DNA of 64,000 nt from Actinacidiphila alni. Its GTDB lineage: Bacteria; Actinomycetota; Actinomycetes; Streptomycetales; Streptomycetaceae. This document shows, piece by piece, positions 8,486-17,224 of this stretch. A program made the position numbers and the translations under genes. How positions within the stretch are numbered: position 1 is the first letter of the stretch; the number at the start of each line of letters is the position of its first letter. Under the pieces are notes generated by a model that was given only the letters and a program-made list of their open reading frames with translations, ran no database searches and was not told where the DNA came from. Location: positions 310,001-374,000 of the forward strand of contig NZ_FONG01000001.1 of NCBI RefSeq assembly GCF_900112845.1, in the 5' to 3' direction.

Positions 8486-8748
8486 TGTATTTCAATCGCA
8501 CCACGTGTCACGCCCCCGGCGTACGCCGCAGCATCACCGGTCGTAAGCTGTACCGGTGCTGGGAGCCTGCCGATGATCGATACCGCTGATGCCGCTGGTC
8601 GACACCCGGGTGCGACACCCGGAGCGGTGTGTCCGAAATGGGAAGTATCTGCTGCTGGGCGGTGTAGAACGGGGGGTGTGGCGGCCATGATGATCGGGAC
8701 CATCCTGCTCCGGGGCACGTTCGCCGCCTGTGTGCCGGGACATCCACG
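8486..8748. other. Hopanoid operon upstream region
   Basis: No gene seen. The stretch holds an inverted repeat CACCGG (8535-8540) / CCGGTG (8553-8558) and two copies of GACACCCGG around 8600-8625. The hopanoid operon promoter must be here, but I cannot identify its -35/-10 elements with confidence. Confidence 0.4.
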
Positions 8749-9636
8749 GTGACCGGGGACGCGGAGTCCCGGGCCGTCCTGGACAAGGCCGCGCGCGAGA
8801 ACTTCCCCGTCGCACCGGTGTTCCTGCCGCGCGCCTGGCGCCGGGACCTGATGGCGGTATACGGATTCGCCCGGCTCGTCGACGACATCGGTGACGGCGA
8901 CCTCGCGGCCGGCGGCCGGGACGACGCGGTCCGGCTCGGCCTGCCCGCGGACAGCGCCGACGACCGGCTCGCGATGCTCGACGCCTTCGAGGCCGACCTG
9001 AACCGGGTGTTCGACGGCACCCCCCGTCACCCGCTGCTGCTCGCGCTCCAGCCCACGGTCCGCAAGCACGCGCTGACCCCGGAACCCTTTCTCGGCCTGA
9101 TCGCCGCCAACCGCCAGGACCAGCAGGTACGGCGCTACGAGACGTACGACGACCTGCTCGCGTACTGCGAGCTGTCGGCCAATCCGGTCGGCCGGCTGGT
9201 GCTCTCCATCACCGGCACCTCGACCCCCGAGCGGGTCCGCCGGTCCGACGCGGTCTGCACGGCGCTGCAGATCGTCGAACACCTCCAGGACGTCGCCGAG
9301 GACCTCGCCCGCGACCGGATCTACCTGCCCGCGCAGGACATGAAGCGGTTCGCTGTCGAGGAGTCAGATCTCGCCGCGGTCACGGCCGGCGCACAGGTGC
9401 GTGCCCTGGTGGCTTTCGAAGCGGAGCGCGCCGGATACTTGTTGGATGAAGGTACCCCCCTGGTGGGCAGCGTCCGTGGCAGGCTCAGGCTGCTGCTCGC
9501 CGGATTCGTCGGCGGCGGCCGTGCCGCGCTGAAGGCGGTCGAAGGAGCGGGGTACGACGTACTGGCGGTTTCGCCGAAAGCCACCAAGCCCGGCCTGCTG
9601 CGCGAGGTGGGGTCGACATTGCGAAGAGAGGGGTGA
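8749..9636 (+). CDS. hpnC: HpnC, squalene synthase-like protein of the hopanoid pathway
   Basis: Trans-isoprenyl diphosphate synthase fold, 295 aa. With HpnD and HpnE it forms the three-enzyme route from farnesyl diphosphate to squalene; HpnC converts presqualene diphosphate to hydroxysqualene. The first Asp-rich motif is DDIGD (45-49). The second is QDVAED (180-185), followed by LARDRIYLP, the conserved substrate-binding end. GTG 8749 is the only good start in frame near the conserved N-terminus, although its ribosome binding site is weak. The end overlaps hpnD by GTGA, and it is the first gene of the hopanoid operon. Confidence 0.93.
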   Translation: MTGDAESRAVLDKAARENFPVAPVFLPRAWRRDLMAVYGFARLVDDIGDGDLAAGGRDDAVRLGLPADSADDRLAMLDAFEADLNRVFDGTPRHPLLLALQPTVRKHALTPEPFLGLIAANRQDQQVRRYETYDDLLAYCELSANPVGRLVLSITGTSTPERVRRSDAVCTALQIVEHLQDVAEDLARDRIYLPAQDMKRFAVEESDLAAVTAGAQVRALVAFEAERAGYLLDEGTPLVGSVRGRLRLLLAGFVGGGRAALKAVEGAGYDVLAVSPKATKPGLLREVGSTLRREG

Positions 9637-10577
9637 GCCGGACCGTGAACGGTTCCGCCCACACGTCCGGTCCCGTGCTCGCGGCATACCGCTACTGCGA
9701 GGCTGTGACCGGCCACGAGGCCCGCAACTTCGCGTACGGAATCCGCCTGCTGCCCGCCGAGAAGCGGCAGGCGATGTCCGCGCTGTACGCGTTCTCGCGC
9801 CGGGTCGACGACATCGGCGACGGTGAACTCCCGCCGGAGGAGAAGGCCGAGCGGCTCGACGGCACCCGTGCGCTGCTCACCAGGATCCGCGCCGGCGAGG
9901 TCGCCGAGGACGACACCGACCCGGTCGCGGTCGCGCTCGCCGACGCCGGCCGGCGCTTCCCGCTGCCGCTGGAAGGGCTCGACGAACTCATCGACGGCGT
10001 CCTGATGGACGTCCGCGGCGAGACCTACGAGACCTGGGACGACCTGGCCGTCTACTGCCGCTGCGTGGCGGGCGCGATCGGACGGCTCTCGCTTGGCGTG
10101 TTCGGCACCGCGAATGGGCACGATCATGCCCGTGCCGCGGAATATGCCGACACGCTCGGCCTCGCCCTGCAACTCACCAACATCCTCCGGGACGTCCGCG
10201 AGGACGCCGGGAACGGACGGACGTACCTGCCCGCGCAGGATCTCGCCAAGTTCGGCTGCGCCGCCGGTTTCCACAGCGACACCCCGCCGCCCGGCTCCGA
10301 CTTCGCCGGCCTGGTGGAGTTCGAAGTACGGCGCGCCCGCGCCCTGTTCGCCACCGGATACCGGCTGCTGCCGATGCTCGACCGGCGCAGCGGCGCCTGC
10401 GTCTCGGCGATGGCCGGGATCTACCGCAGGCTGCTGGAGCGGATCGCCGCCGACCCCGAGGCCGTACTGCGCGGCCGGGTCTCGCTGCCCGGGCGCGAGA
10501 AGGCGTACGTCGCCGTCCGCGGCCTGGCCGGACTCGACGCGCGGCGCACCGCACGCTCCCCACGAGGTGACGCGTGA
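9633..10577 (+). CDS. hpnD: HpnD, presqualene diphosphate synthase
   Basis: A 314-aa squalene/phytoene synthase family protein that condenses two farnesyl diphosphates to presqualene diphosphate. The first metal motif is RRVDDIGD (DDIGD at 59-63). The second is NILRDVRED (183-191), followed by GRTYLP. GTG 9633 overlaps the hpnC stop by 4 bp. The next gene, hpnE, starts 145 bp downstream, so the two may be co-transcribed but are not translationally coupled. Confidence 0.95.
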   Translation: MSRTVNGSAHTSGPVLAAYRYCEAVTGHEARNFAYGIRLLPAEKRQAMSALYAFSRRVDDIGDGELPPEEKAERLDGTRALLTRIRAGEVAEDDTDPVAVALADAGRRFPLPLEGLDELIDGVLMDVRGETYETWDDLAVYCRCVAGAIGRLSLGVFGTANGHDHARAAEYADTLGLALQLTNILRDVREDAGNGRTYLPAQDLAKFGCAAGFHSDTPPPGSDFAGLVEFEVRRARALFATGYRLLPMLDRRSGACVSAMAGIYRRLLERIAADPEAVLRGRVSLPGREKAYVAVRGLAGLDARRTARSPRGDA

Positions 10578-10722
10578 GACCATCCCCCGACGGCGCGGGT
10601 CCGCGCGCACGGAACGGGGCACAGTACGTGGGCGACAAGGCAACCACCGGGACACGCACAGCGTCACTGCCAGCAACGGTTCACCGTGTTCGGTGCGGCG
10701 GGACCGAAGGGGGGAGGGACGC

Positions 10723-12204
10723 ATGACCGTGGATCAGCACGACGGCCGGGGCGACAGTCGCGAAGACAGTCACCAACACGGCCGGGAACAGCGGGACATG
10801 AACCACGAGACAACCGCCGGCAGCGGCGGCATGCGGACCGCCGTGGTGATCGGCGGCGGCCTGGCCGGCACCACGGCCGCGCTCGCCCTGGCCGACGCCG
10901 GGGTGCGGGTCACCCTCACCGAGGCCCGGCCGCGCCTGGGCGGACTCGCCTTCTCCTTCAAGCGCGGTGAGCTGACCGTCGACAACGGCCAGCACGTTTT
11001 CCTTCGCTGCTGCACCGCCTACCAGTGGTTCCTGGACCGGATCGCGGCCCGCGACCTGGTCACCCTGCAGGACCGGCTGGACGTCCCGGTGCTGGCGGCC
11101 GACACCCTGCGGCTCGGCCGGCTCAGCCGCACCGCGCTGCCGGTGCCGCTGCACCTGGCCGCGGGACTGCTGCGCTACCCGCACCTGAGCCTGGCCGAGC
11201 GCGCCTCGGTGGGCCGCGCCGCGCTCGCCCTGGGCAGGCTCGACCTGGACGACCCGGCCCTGGACCGCACCGACTTCGCGAGCTGGCTGGCCGCGCGCGG
11301 GCAGTCCGCGCGCACCATCGAGGCGCTGTGGGACCTGGTCGGGGTCGCCACGCTCAACGCGCGGTCGGCCGACGCGTCGCTGGGTCTTGCCGCGAAGGTC
11401 TTCAAGACCGGGCTGCTCTCCGAGGCCGGCGCCGCCGACATCGGCTGGGCCTCGGCGCCGCTGGGCGACCTGCACGACGGCCGGGCCGGAGCGGCGCTGA
11501 AGACCGCCGGAGTGCGCACGATGCTGCGGTCGCGGGCCACCGGCATCAAGCCCGGCGTGGACGGCGGCTGGCAGGTCTCGGTCGAGACCGGCCCCGGCCG
11601 CGGTGAGCAACTCGACGCGGACATCACGGTGTTGGCGGTCCCGCAGCGCGAGGCGCACGGGCTGCTGCCCGAGGGAGCTGTCCAGGATCCGGAAAAGCTC
11701 TTGCGGATCGGCACCGCGCCGATCCTCAATATGCATGTGATCTACAACAGACAAGTGCTGCGGCAGCCGTTCTTCGCGGCTCTCGACAGCCCTGTCCAGT
11801 GGGTCTTCGACCGCACCACCAGCTCGGGGCTCACCGGGGGAGGCCAGTACCTGGCCGTGTCCCAGTCGGCCGTGGAGGACGAGATCGACCTCCCCGTGTC
11901 CGAGTTGCGCGCGCGTTACCTGCCCGAATTGGAACGGCTGCTGCCGGCCGCCCGCGACGCGGGCGTCCGCGATTTCTTCGTCACCCGGGAACGCACCGCG
12001 ACCTTCGCGCCCACCCCGGGTGTCGGCGCGCTGCGGCCCGGTCCGGTGACCCGCGCCCCCGGCCTGTACCTGGCCGGGTCGTGGACCGCGACCGGCTGGC
12101 CCGCGACCATGGAAAGCGCGGTACGCAGCGGCCTGCACGCCTCCCGAGAAGCGTTGTCCGCGGTCGGGATGCCCTTCGACAACGGCGTCCTGGAGGCGGC
12201 ATGA
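10723..12204 (+). CDS. hpnE: HpnE, hydroxysqualene dehydroxylase (squalene-associated FAD-dependent oxidoreductase)
   Basis: A 493-aa flavoprotein that reduces hydroxysqualene to squalene. The FAD-binding GxGxxG region is VIGGGLAGTTAALALADAG, starting near residue 40, followed by TEARPRLGG, the typical amine-oxidase-like motif. The C-terminal FAD motif is GLYLAGSWTATGWPATMESA. The ATG at 10723 follows GGGAGGGA at a good distance and precedes a charged, His-rich leader of about 38 residues. Its stop overlaps the ATG of the polyprenyl synthase gene (ATGA). Confidence 0.94.
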   Translation: MTVDQHDGRGDSREDSHQHGREQRDMNHETTAGSGGMRTAVVIGGGLAGTTAALALADAGVRVTLTEARPRLGGLAFSFKRGELTVDNGQHVFLRCCTAYQWFLDRIAARDLVTLQDRLDVPVLAADTLRLGRLSRTALPVPLHLAAGLLRYPHLSLAERASVGRAALALGRLDLDDPALDRTDFASWLAARGQSARTIEALWDLVGVATLNARSADASLGLAAKVFKTGLLSEAGAADIGWASAPLGDLHDGRAGAALKTAGVRTMLRSRATGIKPGVDGGWQVSVETGPGRGEQLDADITVLAVPQREAHGLLPEGAVQDPEKLLRIGTAPILNMHVIYNRQVLRQPFFAALDSPVQWVFDRTTSSGLTGGGQYLAVSQSAVEDEIDLPVSELRARYLPELERLLPAARDAGVRDFFVTRERTATFAPTPGVGALRPGPVTRAPGLYLAGSWTATGWPATMESAVRSGLHASREALSAVGMPFDNGVLEAA

Positions 12205-13271
12205 GTGCTATTGGTGCAACCAGAGGAGAGAACGTGACCGCTGCCGGCGTCATCGCACTGCTGGAGAACGGCCGCATCCTGACCACCCCGGTACTGCGCG
12301 CGGCCGTGGCCCGCCTCGCCCCCCCGATGGACACCGTCGCCGCCTACCACTTCGGCTGGATCGACGAGACCGGCCGACCCGCGGACGGCGACGGCGGCAA
12401 AGCCGTACGCCCGGCGCTCGCGCTGCTGTCCGCCGAGGCCGCGCGTGCCTCGGCCGAGACCGGCATCCCCGGCGCCGTCGCCGTGGAGCTGGTGCACAAC
12501 TTCTCGCTGCTGCACGACGACCTGATGGACGGCGACGAGCAGCGCAGGCACCGCGACACGGTGTGGAAGGTGCACGGCCCCGCGCAGGCCATCCTGGTCG
12601 GCGACGCGCTCTTCGCGCTCGCCAACGAGCTGCTGCTCGAACAGGGCACGGCCGACGCCGGCCGGGCCACCCGGCGGCTGACCACCGCCACCCGCAAACT
12701 GATCGACGGTCAGGCGCAGGACATCTCCTTCGAGCACCGCGAGCGGGTCACCGTCCAGGAGTGCCTGGAGATGGAGGGCAACAAGACCGGCGCGCTGCTG
12801 GCCTGCGCCTCCTCGATCGGCGCGGTGCTCGGCGGGGCCTCGGACGCCGACGCCGACGCGCTGGAGGAGTACGGCTACCACCTGGGGCTCGCCTTCCAGG
12901 CGGTGGACGACCTGCTGGGCATCTGGGGCGACCCGGCCGCCACCGGAAAACAGACCTGGAGCGATCTTCGGCAGCGCAAGAAGTCGCTGCCGGTGGTCGC
13001 CGCGCTCGCCGCGGGCGGGTCCGCGTCGGAGCGGCTGGGTGAACTGCTGGCGGCGGACGCGAAGAATCCTGAAACCGGTGCCTTCAGCGAGGAAGAGTTC
13101 GCCATGCGCGCGGCGTTGATCGAAGAGGCCGGTGGCCGGGAATGGACCTCTCAGGAGGCCAGAAGGCAGTACGCGACCGCCATCGCCGCGCTGGACAAAA
13201 TGGACATGCCGGATGATGTTCACCGTAAGCTCGTAGGTCTCGCGGATTTTGTGGTGGTCCGCGAGAAATAG
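12201..13271 (+). CDS. Polyprenyl (probably farnesyl) diphosphate synthase of the hopanoid cluster
   Basis: An all-alpha trans-prenyltransferase of about 356 aa that makes the C15 or longer precursor for squalene. The first Asp-rich motif is LLHDDLMDGDEQRR; the second is FQAVDDLLGIWGD with the downstream KKSLPVV. An alternative start at GTG 12234 has the better ribosome binding site (AGAGGAGAG ending 5 nt upstream) and would shorten the protein by 11 residues. The ATG at 12201 overlaps the hpnE stop. Streptomyces hopanoid clusters carry an equivalent gene at this place, so a dedicated farnesyl diphosphate supply is the natural role. Confidence 0.92.
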   Translation: MSAIGATRGENVTAAGVIALLENGRILTTPVLRAAVARLAPPMDTVAAYHFGWIDETGRPADGDGGKAVRPALALLSAEAARASAETGIPGAVAVELVHNFSLLHDDLMDGDEQRRHRDTVWKVHGPAQAILVGDALFALANELLLEQGTADAGRATRRLTTATRKLIDGQAQDISFEHRERVTVQECLEMEGNKTGALLACASSIGAVLGGASDADADALEEYGYHLGLAFQAVDDLLGIWGDPAATGKQTWSDLRQRKKSLPVVAALAAGGSASERLGELLAADAKNPETGAFSEEEFAMRAALIEEAGGREWTSQEARRQYATAIAALDKMDMPDDVHRKLVGLADFVVVREK

Positions 13272-13384
13272 CCGGAAAACAGAACGACAGAACAAACGTG
13301 GAGCGCTAACGTCGCCGGTCCCTCTCGTGTGACGGCGGACGGCCGCCCCAACACCGCAGAAGTCTCAACTGCAAAGGGGAAGCC

Positions 13385-15418
13385 ATGACAGCGACGACCG
13401 ACGGCAGTCCAGGTACGCCAGACCACCGGACACCTTCGGCCAGCAGCACCTCGGAGCCGGACCCTGTTCCAGCCGACGGCACCGAGGCGGCGGCGCAGCG
13501 TGCCGTGCAGCGCGCCGCAGACCACCTTCTGGCACGGCAGCACCCTGACGGATGGTGGAAGGGCGACCTCGAAACCAATGTGACGATGGACGCCGAGGAT
13601 CTGCTGCTGCGGCAGTTCCTCGGTATCCAGGACGAGCGGATCACGGCGGCGTCGGCCCGCTGGATCCGCTCGCAGCAGCGTGCGGACGGCGCCTGGCCCA
13701 CCTTCCACGGCGGTCCCGGCGACGTGTCGGCGACCATCGAGGCGTATGTCGCGCTGCGGCTGGCCGGGGACTCCCCGGACGAGGCCCATATGGCGCTGGC
13801 CGCCAAGTGGTCGCGCGGCGAGGGCGGAGTGGCCGCCAGCCGGGTCTTCACCCGGATCTGGCTGGCGCTCTTCGGCTGGTGGCGCTGGGAGGACCTGCCG
13901 GAACTGCCGCCGGAGATCATCTACCTGCCCAAGTGGATGCCGCTGAACATCTACTCCTTCGGCTGCTGGGCGCGGCAGACCATCGTGCCGCTCACCGTCG
14001 TCGGCGCCCACCGGCCGGTCCGCCCGGCCCCGTTCGGCATCGACGAACTGCACGTCGATCCGGCGCAGCCGCTGCCCAAGCGGCGCAGGGCGTCCATCAG
14101 GACCTGGGACGGCGTCTTCGAGCGGCTCGACCAGGCGCTGCACGTCTACCGCCGCTTCAGCCCGCGCATGGTCCGGCGCACCGCGATGAACGCCTGCGCC
14201 CGCTGGATCATCGAGCGGCAGGAGGCGGACGGCTGCTGGGGCGGCATCCAGCCGCCGGCCGTCTATTCGGTGATCGCCCTGCACCTGCTGGGGTACGAGC
14301 TGGACCACCCGGTGGTCAAGGCCGGACTCGACTCGCTGGATCGTTTCGCCGTCTGGCCCGAAGAGGGCGTCCGGATGATCGAGGCGTGCCAGTCCCCGGT
14401 CTGGGACACCTGTCTCGCGGCCATCGCGCTGGCCGACGCCGGCGTCCCCGCGGACGACCCGGCGCTGGTCAAGGCCGCCGACTGGATGCTCGGCGAGCAG
14501 ATCACCCGGCCGGGCGACTGGTCCGTGCAGCGGCCGGGACTGGCCCCCGGCGGCTGGGCGTTCGAGTTCCACAACGACATCTACCCCGACATCGACGACA
14601 CCGCCGAGGTGGTCCTCGCGCTGCGCAGGATCCAGCACCCGGACCGGGCTCGCGTCGACTCCGCGGTCGAGAAGGCCGTCCGCTGGAACGTCGGGATGCA
14701 GTCGCGCAACGGAGCCTGGGGTGCCTTCGACGCCGACAACACCAGTCCGTTCCCCAACCGGCTGCCCTTCTGCGACTTCGGCGAGGTCATCGACCCGCCG
14801 TCCGCCGATGTCACCGCGCACGTGGTGGAGATGCTGGCCGCGCTCGGTCTCGAACGCGACGACCACACCAAGCGGGGCATCGACTGGCTGCTGGCGGAAC
14901 AGGAGGACAACGGCGCCTGGTTCGGCCGCTGGGGTGTCAACTACATCTACGGCACGGGGTCCGCGGTTCCCGCGCTGGCCGCGGCCGGGCTGCCGGCCGA
15001 CCACCCGGCGATCCGCAGGGCGGTGCGCTGGCTGGAATCGGTGCAGAACAACGACGGGGGCTGGGGCGAGGACCTGCGCTCCTACTCCGACCGGGAATGG
15101 GTGGGCCGCGGTGTCTCCACCGCCTCGCAGACGGCGTGGGCGCTGATGGCGCTGCTGGCGGCGGGCGAACGCGACAGCGACACGGTCGCGCGCGGGGTGC
15201 GCTGGCTCACCGAGACCCAGCTGCCCGACGGGTCCTGGGACGAGCCGTACTTCACCGGTACCGGCTTCCCCCGCGACTTCTCGATCAACTACCACCTCTA
15301 CCGCATGGTCTTCCCGCTGACCGCCCTCGGGCGCTACGTCCGCGACGAGCCGTTCGGTACCGCGGGCGAACCGGCCGTCACCGCCGGCAGCGCCGCCGGA
15401 ACCGGAAAGGGGGCCTAG
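13385..15418 (+). CDS. shc: Squalene-hopene cyclase
   Basis: A 677-aa class II triterpene cyclase that protonates squalene and folds it to hopene; it is a monotopic membrane enzyme. The catalytic acid motif D402-I-D-D405 sits in PDIDDTAEV. QW-type repeats are spread through the protein, for example QQRADGAWP, QSRNGAWG, QNNDGGWGED and QLPDGSWDE. The N-terminal region of about 35 residues is disordered. ATG 13385 follows AAGGGGAAG. The 113-bp gap upstream contains a tandem ACAGAAC pair (13279-13293), so a separate promoter is possible. Confidence 0.97.
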   Translation: MTATTDGSPGTPDHRTPSASSTSEPDPVPADGTEAAAQRAVQRAADHLLARQHPDGWWKGDLETNVTMDAEDLLLRQFLGIQDERITAASARWIRSQQRADGAWPTFHGGPGDVSATIEAYVALRLAGDSPDEAHMALAAKWSRGEGGVAASRVFTRIWLALFGWWRWEDLPELPPEIIYLPKWMPLNIYSFGCWARQTIVPLTVVGAHRPVRPAPFGIDELHVDPAQPLPKRRRASIRTWDGVFERLDQALHVYRRFSPRMVRRTAMNACARWIIERQEADGCWGGIQPPAVYSVIALHLLGYELDHPVVKAGLDSLDRFAVWPEEGVRMIEACQSPVWDTCLAAIALADAGVPADDPALVKAADWMLGEQITRPGDWSVQRPGLAPGGWAFEFHNDIYPDIDDTAEVVLALRRIQHPDRARVDSAVEKAVRWNVGMQSRNGAWGAFDADNTSPFPNRLPFCDFGEVIDPPSADVTAHVVEMLAALGLERDDHTKRGIDWLLAEQEDNGAWFGRWGVNYIYGTGSAVPALAAAGLPADHPAIRRAVRWLESVQNNDGGWGEDLRSYSDREWVGRGVSTASQTAWALMALLAAGERDSDTVARGVRWLTETQLPDGSWDEPYFTGTGFPRDFSINYHLYRMVFPLTALGRYVRDEPFGTAGEPAVTAGSAAGTGKGA

Positions 15419-15421
15419 TTC

Positions 15422-16024
15422 GTGGGCCGTACAGGACCGCCGCTGCTGGTGGTGTGCGCCCTGCGCATCGAGCGGACCGCGCTGCGCAGGGGAGCCGCCA
15501 GGAGCGGCGCCGAAGGGGTCACGGTGCTGCGCACCGGCATGGGCCCGACGGCCGCCGACCGGGCGGTCCGTGAGGCCCTGCACCAACCGGAGCTGCACGG
15601 CTCGGCCGTCCTCACCACCGGCTTCTGCGCGGGGCTCGCCCCCGGCATGCGGCCCGGTGACGTGGTCGTCGCCGAGGACGGTCACGAGAGCGAGGCGCTC
15701 GCCGCCGCGCTCAAGGCGGCCGGTCACACCGTGCACACCGGCCCGCTCGCAGAATCCGACCATGTCGTGCGGGGCGCCGAGCGCGCCGCACTGGCGGCGA
15801 CCGGTGCCATCGCCGTGGACATGGAATCGGCCGCGATGCGGCGCGCCGCCCTCGCCGAAGGAGCGCGCCATATCGCGGCGGCCCGAGTCGTCGTCGACAC
15901 GCCCGAGTTCGAACTCGTACGCGTCGGAACGCTTCGCACCGGGATCATCGCATTCCGGGTGCTCAGAGATCTTGTTCCTGCCTTTCTTGATTGGCACCGC
16001 ACTACCGTGCTCCCCTGGAGGTGA
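15422..16024 (+). CDS. hpnG: HpnG, adenosylhopane nucleosidase/phosphorylase
   Basis: A 200-aa protein of the purine nucleoside phosphorylase (MTA/SAH nucleosidase) fold that removes adenine from adenosylhopane to give ribosylhopane or its phosphate. Evidence is the N-terminal VCALRIERTAL, the GMGPTAA loop, the TTGFCAGLAP strand-turn and the nucleoside-binding VDMES (132-136). GTG 15422 lies 3 nt after the shc stop. The assignment rests on fold plus the invariant neighbours shc and hpnH. Confidence 0.9.
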   Translation: MGRTGPPLLVVCALRIERTALRRGAARSGAEGVTVLRTGMGPTAADRAVREALHQPELHGSAVLTTGFCAGLAPGMRPGDVVVAEDGHESEALAAALKAAGHTVHTGPLAESDHVVRGAERAALAATGAIAVDMESAAMRRAALAEGARHIAAARVVVDTPEFELVRVGTLRTGIIAFRVLRDLVPAFLDWHRTTVLPWR

Positions 16025-16029
16025 GCTAG

Positions 16030-17058
16030 ATGGCTATGCCGCTCCGTCAGACCATCCGTGTCGCGTCGTACCTCTTCGAACAGAAAATGGTCAGGCGCCG
16101 CGAAAAGTTCCCGCTCATCGTCGAGCTCGAACCGCTCTTCGCCTGCAACCTCAAATGTGAGGGCTGCGGCAAGATCCAGCACCCTGCCAATGTGCTGAAG
16201 CAGCGCATGCCGGTGGCCCAGGCCGTCGGCGCGGTGCTGGAGTCGGGCGCGCCGATGGTGTCCATCGCGGGTGGCGAGCCGCTGATGCACCCCCAGATCG
16301 ACGAGATCGTCCGCCAGCTGGTGGCGAAGAAGAAGTTCGTCTTCCTATGCACCAATGCCCTTCTGCTGCGCAAGAAAATCGACAAGTTCACACCCTCCCC
16401 TTACTTTGCCTTTACCGTGCACATTGACGGTATGCGGGAGCGGCACGACGAGTCGGTGGCCAAGGAAGGCACCTTCGACGAGGCCGTGGCGGCGATCAAG
16501 GAAGCCCAGCGACGCGGTTTCCGGGTCACCACGAACTCCACTTTCTTCAACACCGACACCCCGCAGACGATCATCGAGGTGATGAACTACCTCAATGACG
16601 ATCTGAAGGTCGAGGAGATGATGCTGTCTCCCGCGTACGCCTACGAGAAGGCGCCCGACCAGGACCACTTCCTGGGCGTCACGCAGACCCGCGAGCTGTT
16701 CAAGAAGGCGTTCGACAACGGCAACCGGCGCAGGTGGCGGCTCAACCACAGCCCGCTCTTCCTCGACTTCCTGGAGGGCAAGGCCGACTTCCCCTGCACG
16801 GCCTGGGCGATCCCCAACTACTCGCTCTTCGGGTGGCAGCGCCCCTGCTACCTGATGGCCGACGGCTACGTCCCCACGTACCAGAAGCTGCTGGACGAGA
16901 CCGACTGGGACAAGTACGGCCGCGGCAAGGACGAGCGCTGCGACAACTGCATGGCGCACTGCGGCTACGAGCCGACCGCCGTCCTGGCCACGATGGGCTC
17001 GCTCAAGGAGTCGATCCGCGCCGCCCGTGAGACCGTCGCCTCCAACCGGGCGAAGTGA
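16030..17058 (+). CDS. hpnH: HpnH, radical SAM adenosylhopane synthase
   Basis: A 342-aa radical SAM enzyme that adds 5'-deoxyadenosyl to diploptene, giving adenosylhopane, the entry to extended hopanoids. The 4Fe-4S ligands are C39, C43 and C46 (CNLKCEGC). GGEPLMHP is the SAM-binding motif. C-terminal cysteines in ERCDNCMAHCGYEP may bind further iron or be structural. ATG 16030 follows GGAGGTGAG. It ends the tightly packed part of the hopanoid operon; two strong hairpins follow where ispG is found in related clusters. Confidence 0.96.
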   Translation: MAMPLRQTIRVASYLFEQKMVRRREKFPLIVELEPLFACNLKCEGCGKIQHPANVLKQRMPVAQAVGAVLESGAPMVSIAGGEPLMHPQIDEIVRQLVAKKKFVFLCTNALLLRKKIDKFTPSPYFAFTVHIDGMRERHDESVAKEGTFDEAVAAIKEAQRRGFRVTTNSTFFNTDTPQTIIEVMNYLNDDLKVEEMMLSPAYAYEKAPDQDHFLGVTQTRELFKKAFDNGNRRRWRLNHSPLFLDFLEGKADFPCTAWAIPNYSLFGWQRPCYLMADGYVPTYQKLLDETDWDKYGRGKDERCDNCMAHCGYEPTAVLATMGSLKESIRAARETVASNRAK

Positions 17059-17073
17059 CCTCACCGTGACTGC

Positions 17074-17096
17074 GGCCGAGCCCGTCGCGCTCGGCC
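17074..17096 (+). terminator. Hairpin after hpnH
   Basis: The arms GGCCGAGC (17074-17081) and GCTCGGCC (17089-17096) form a perfect 8-bp stem with a 7-nt loop, 15 nt after the hpnH stop. There is no U-tract, which is usual for actinomycete terminators or attenuating hairpins. Confidence 0.5.
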
Positions 17097-17120
17097 CGTC
17101 ATCCGTACCGGCCGGGCCTT

Positions 17121-17153
17121 CCCCGGCGCACCGCCCCGCGCGGTGCGCCGGGG
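17121..17153 (+). terminator. Very strong hairpin between hpnH and dxs
   Basis: The arms CCCCGGCGCACCGC (17121-17134) and GCGGTGCGCCGGGG (17140-17153) form a perfect 14-bp GC stem with loop CCCGC. It lies 72 nt before the dxs start. It could end hpnH transcription so that dxs-hpnO is a separate unit, or act as a processing or attenuation element. Confidence 0.6.
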
Positions 17154-17224
17154 CCGGGCCGGCCGGAGCCGTAGGAGCGGTCGGCTGAACACAGCAATCC
17201 CGGCAGGGGGAACGAGGTCCACGT

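Noticed and set aside
10093..10722. N-terminal extension of HpnE into the hpnD gene
   Set aside because: The frame is open by GC bias only; the FAD motif and ribosome binding site support ATG 10723.
17074..17153. Hairpins between hpnH and dxs as a riboswitch
   Set aside because: They are simple perfect stems without the conserved core of thiamine, cobalamin or SAM riboswitches; a terminator or processing role is simpler.
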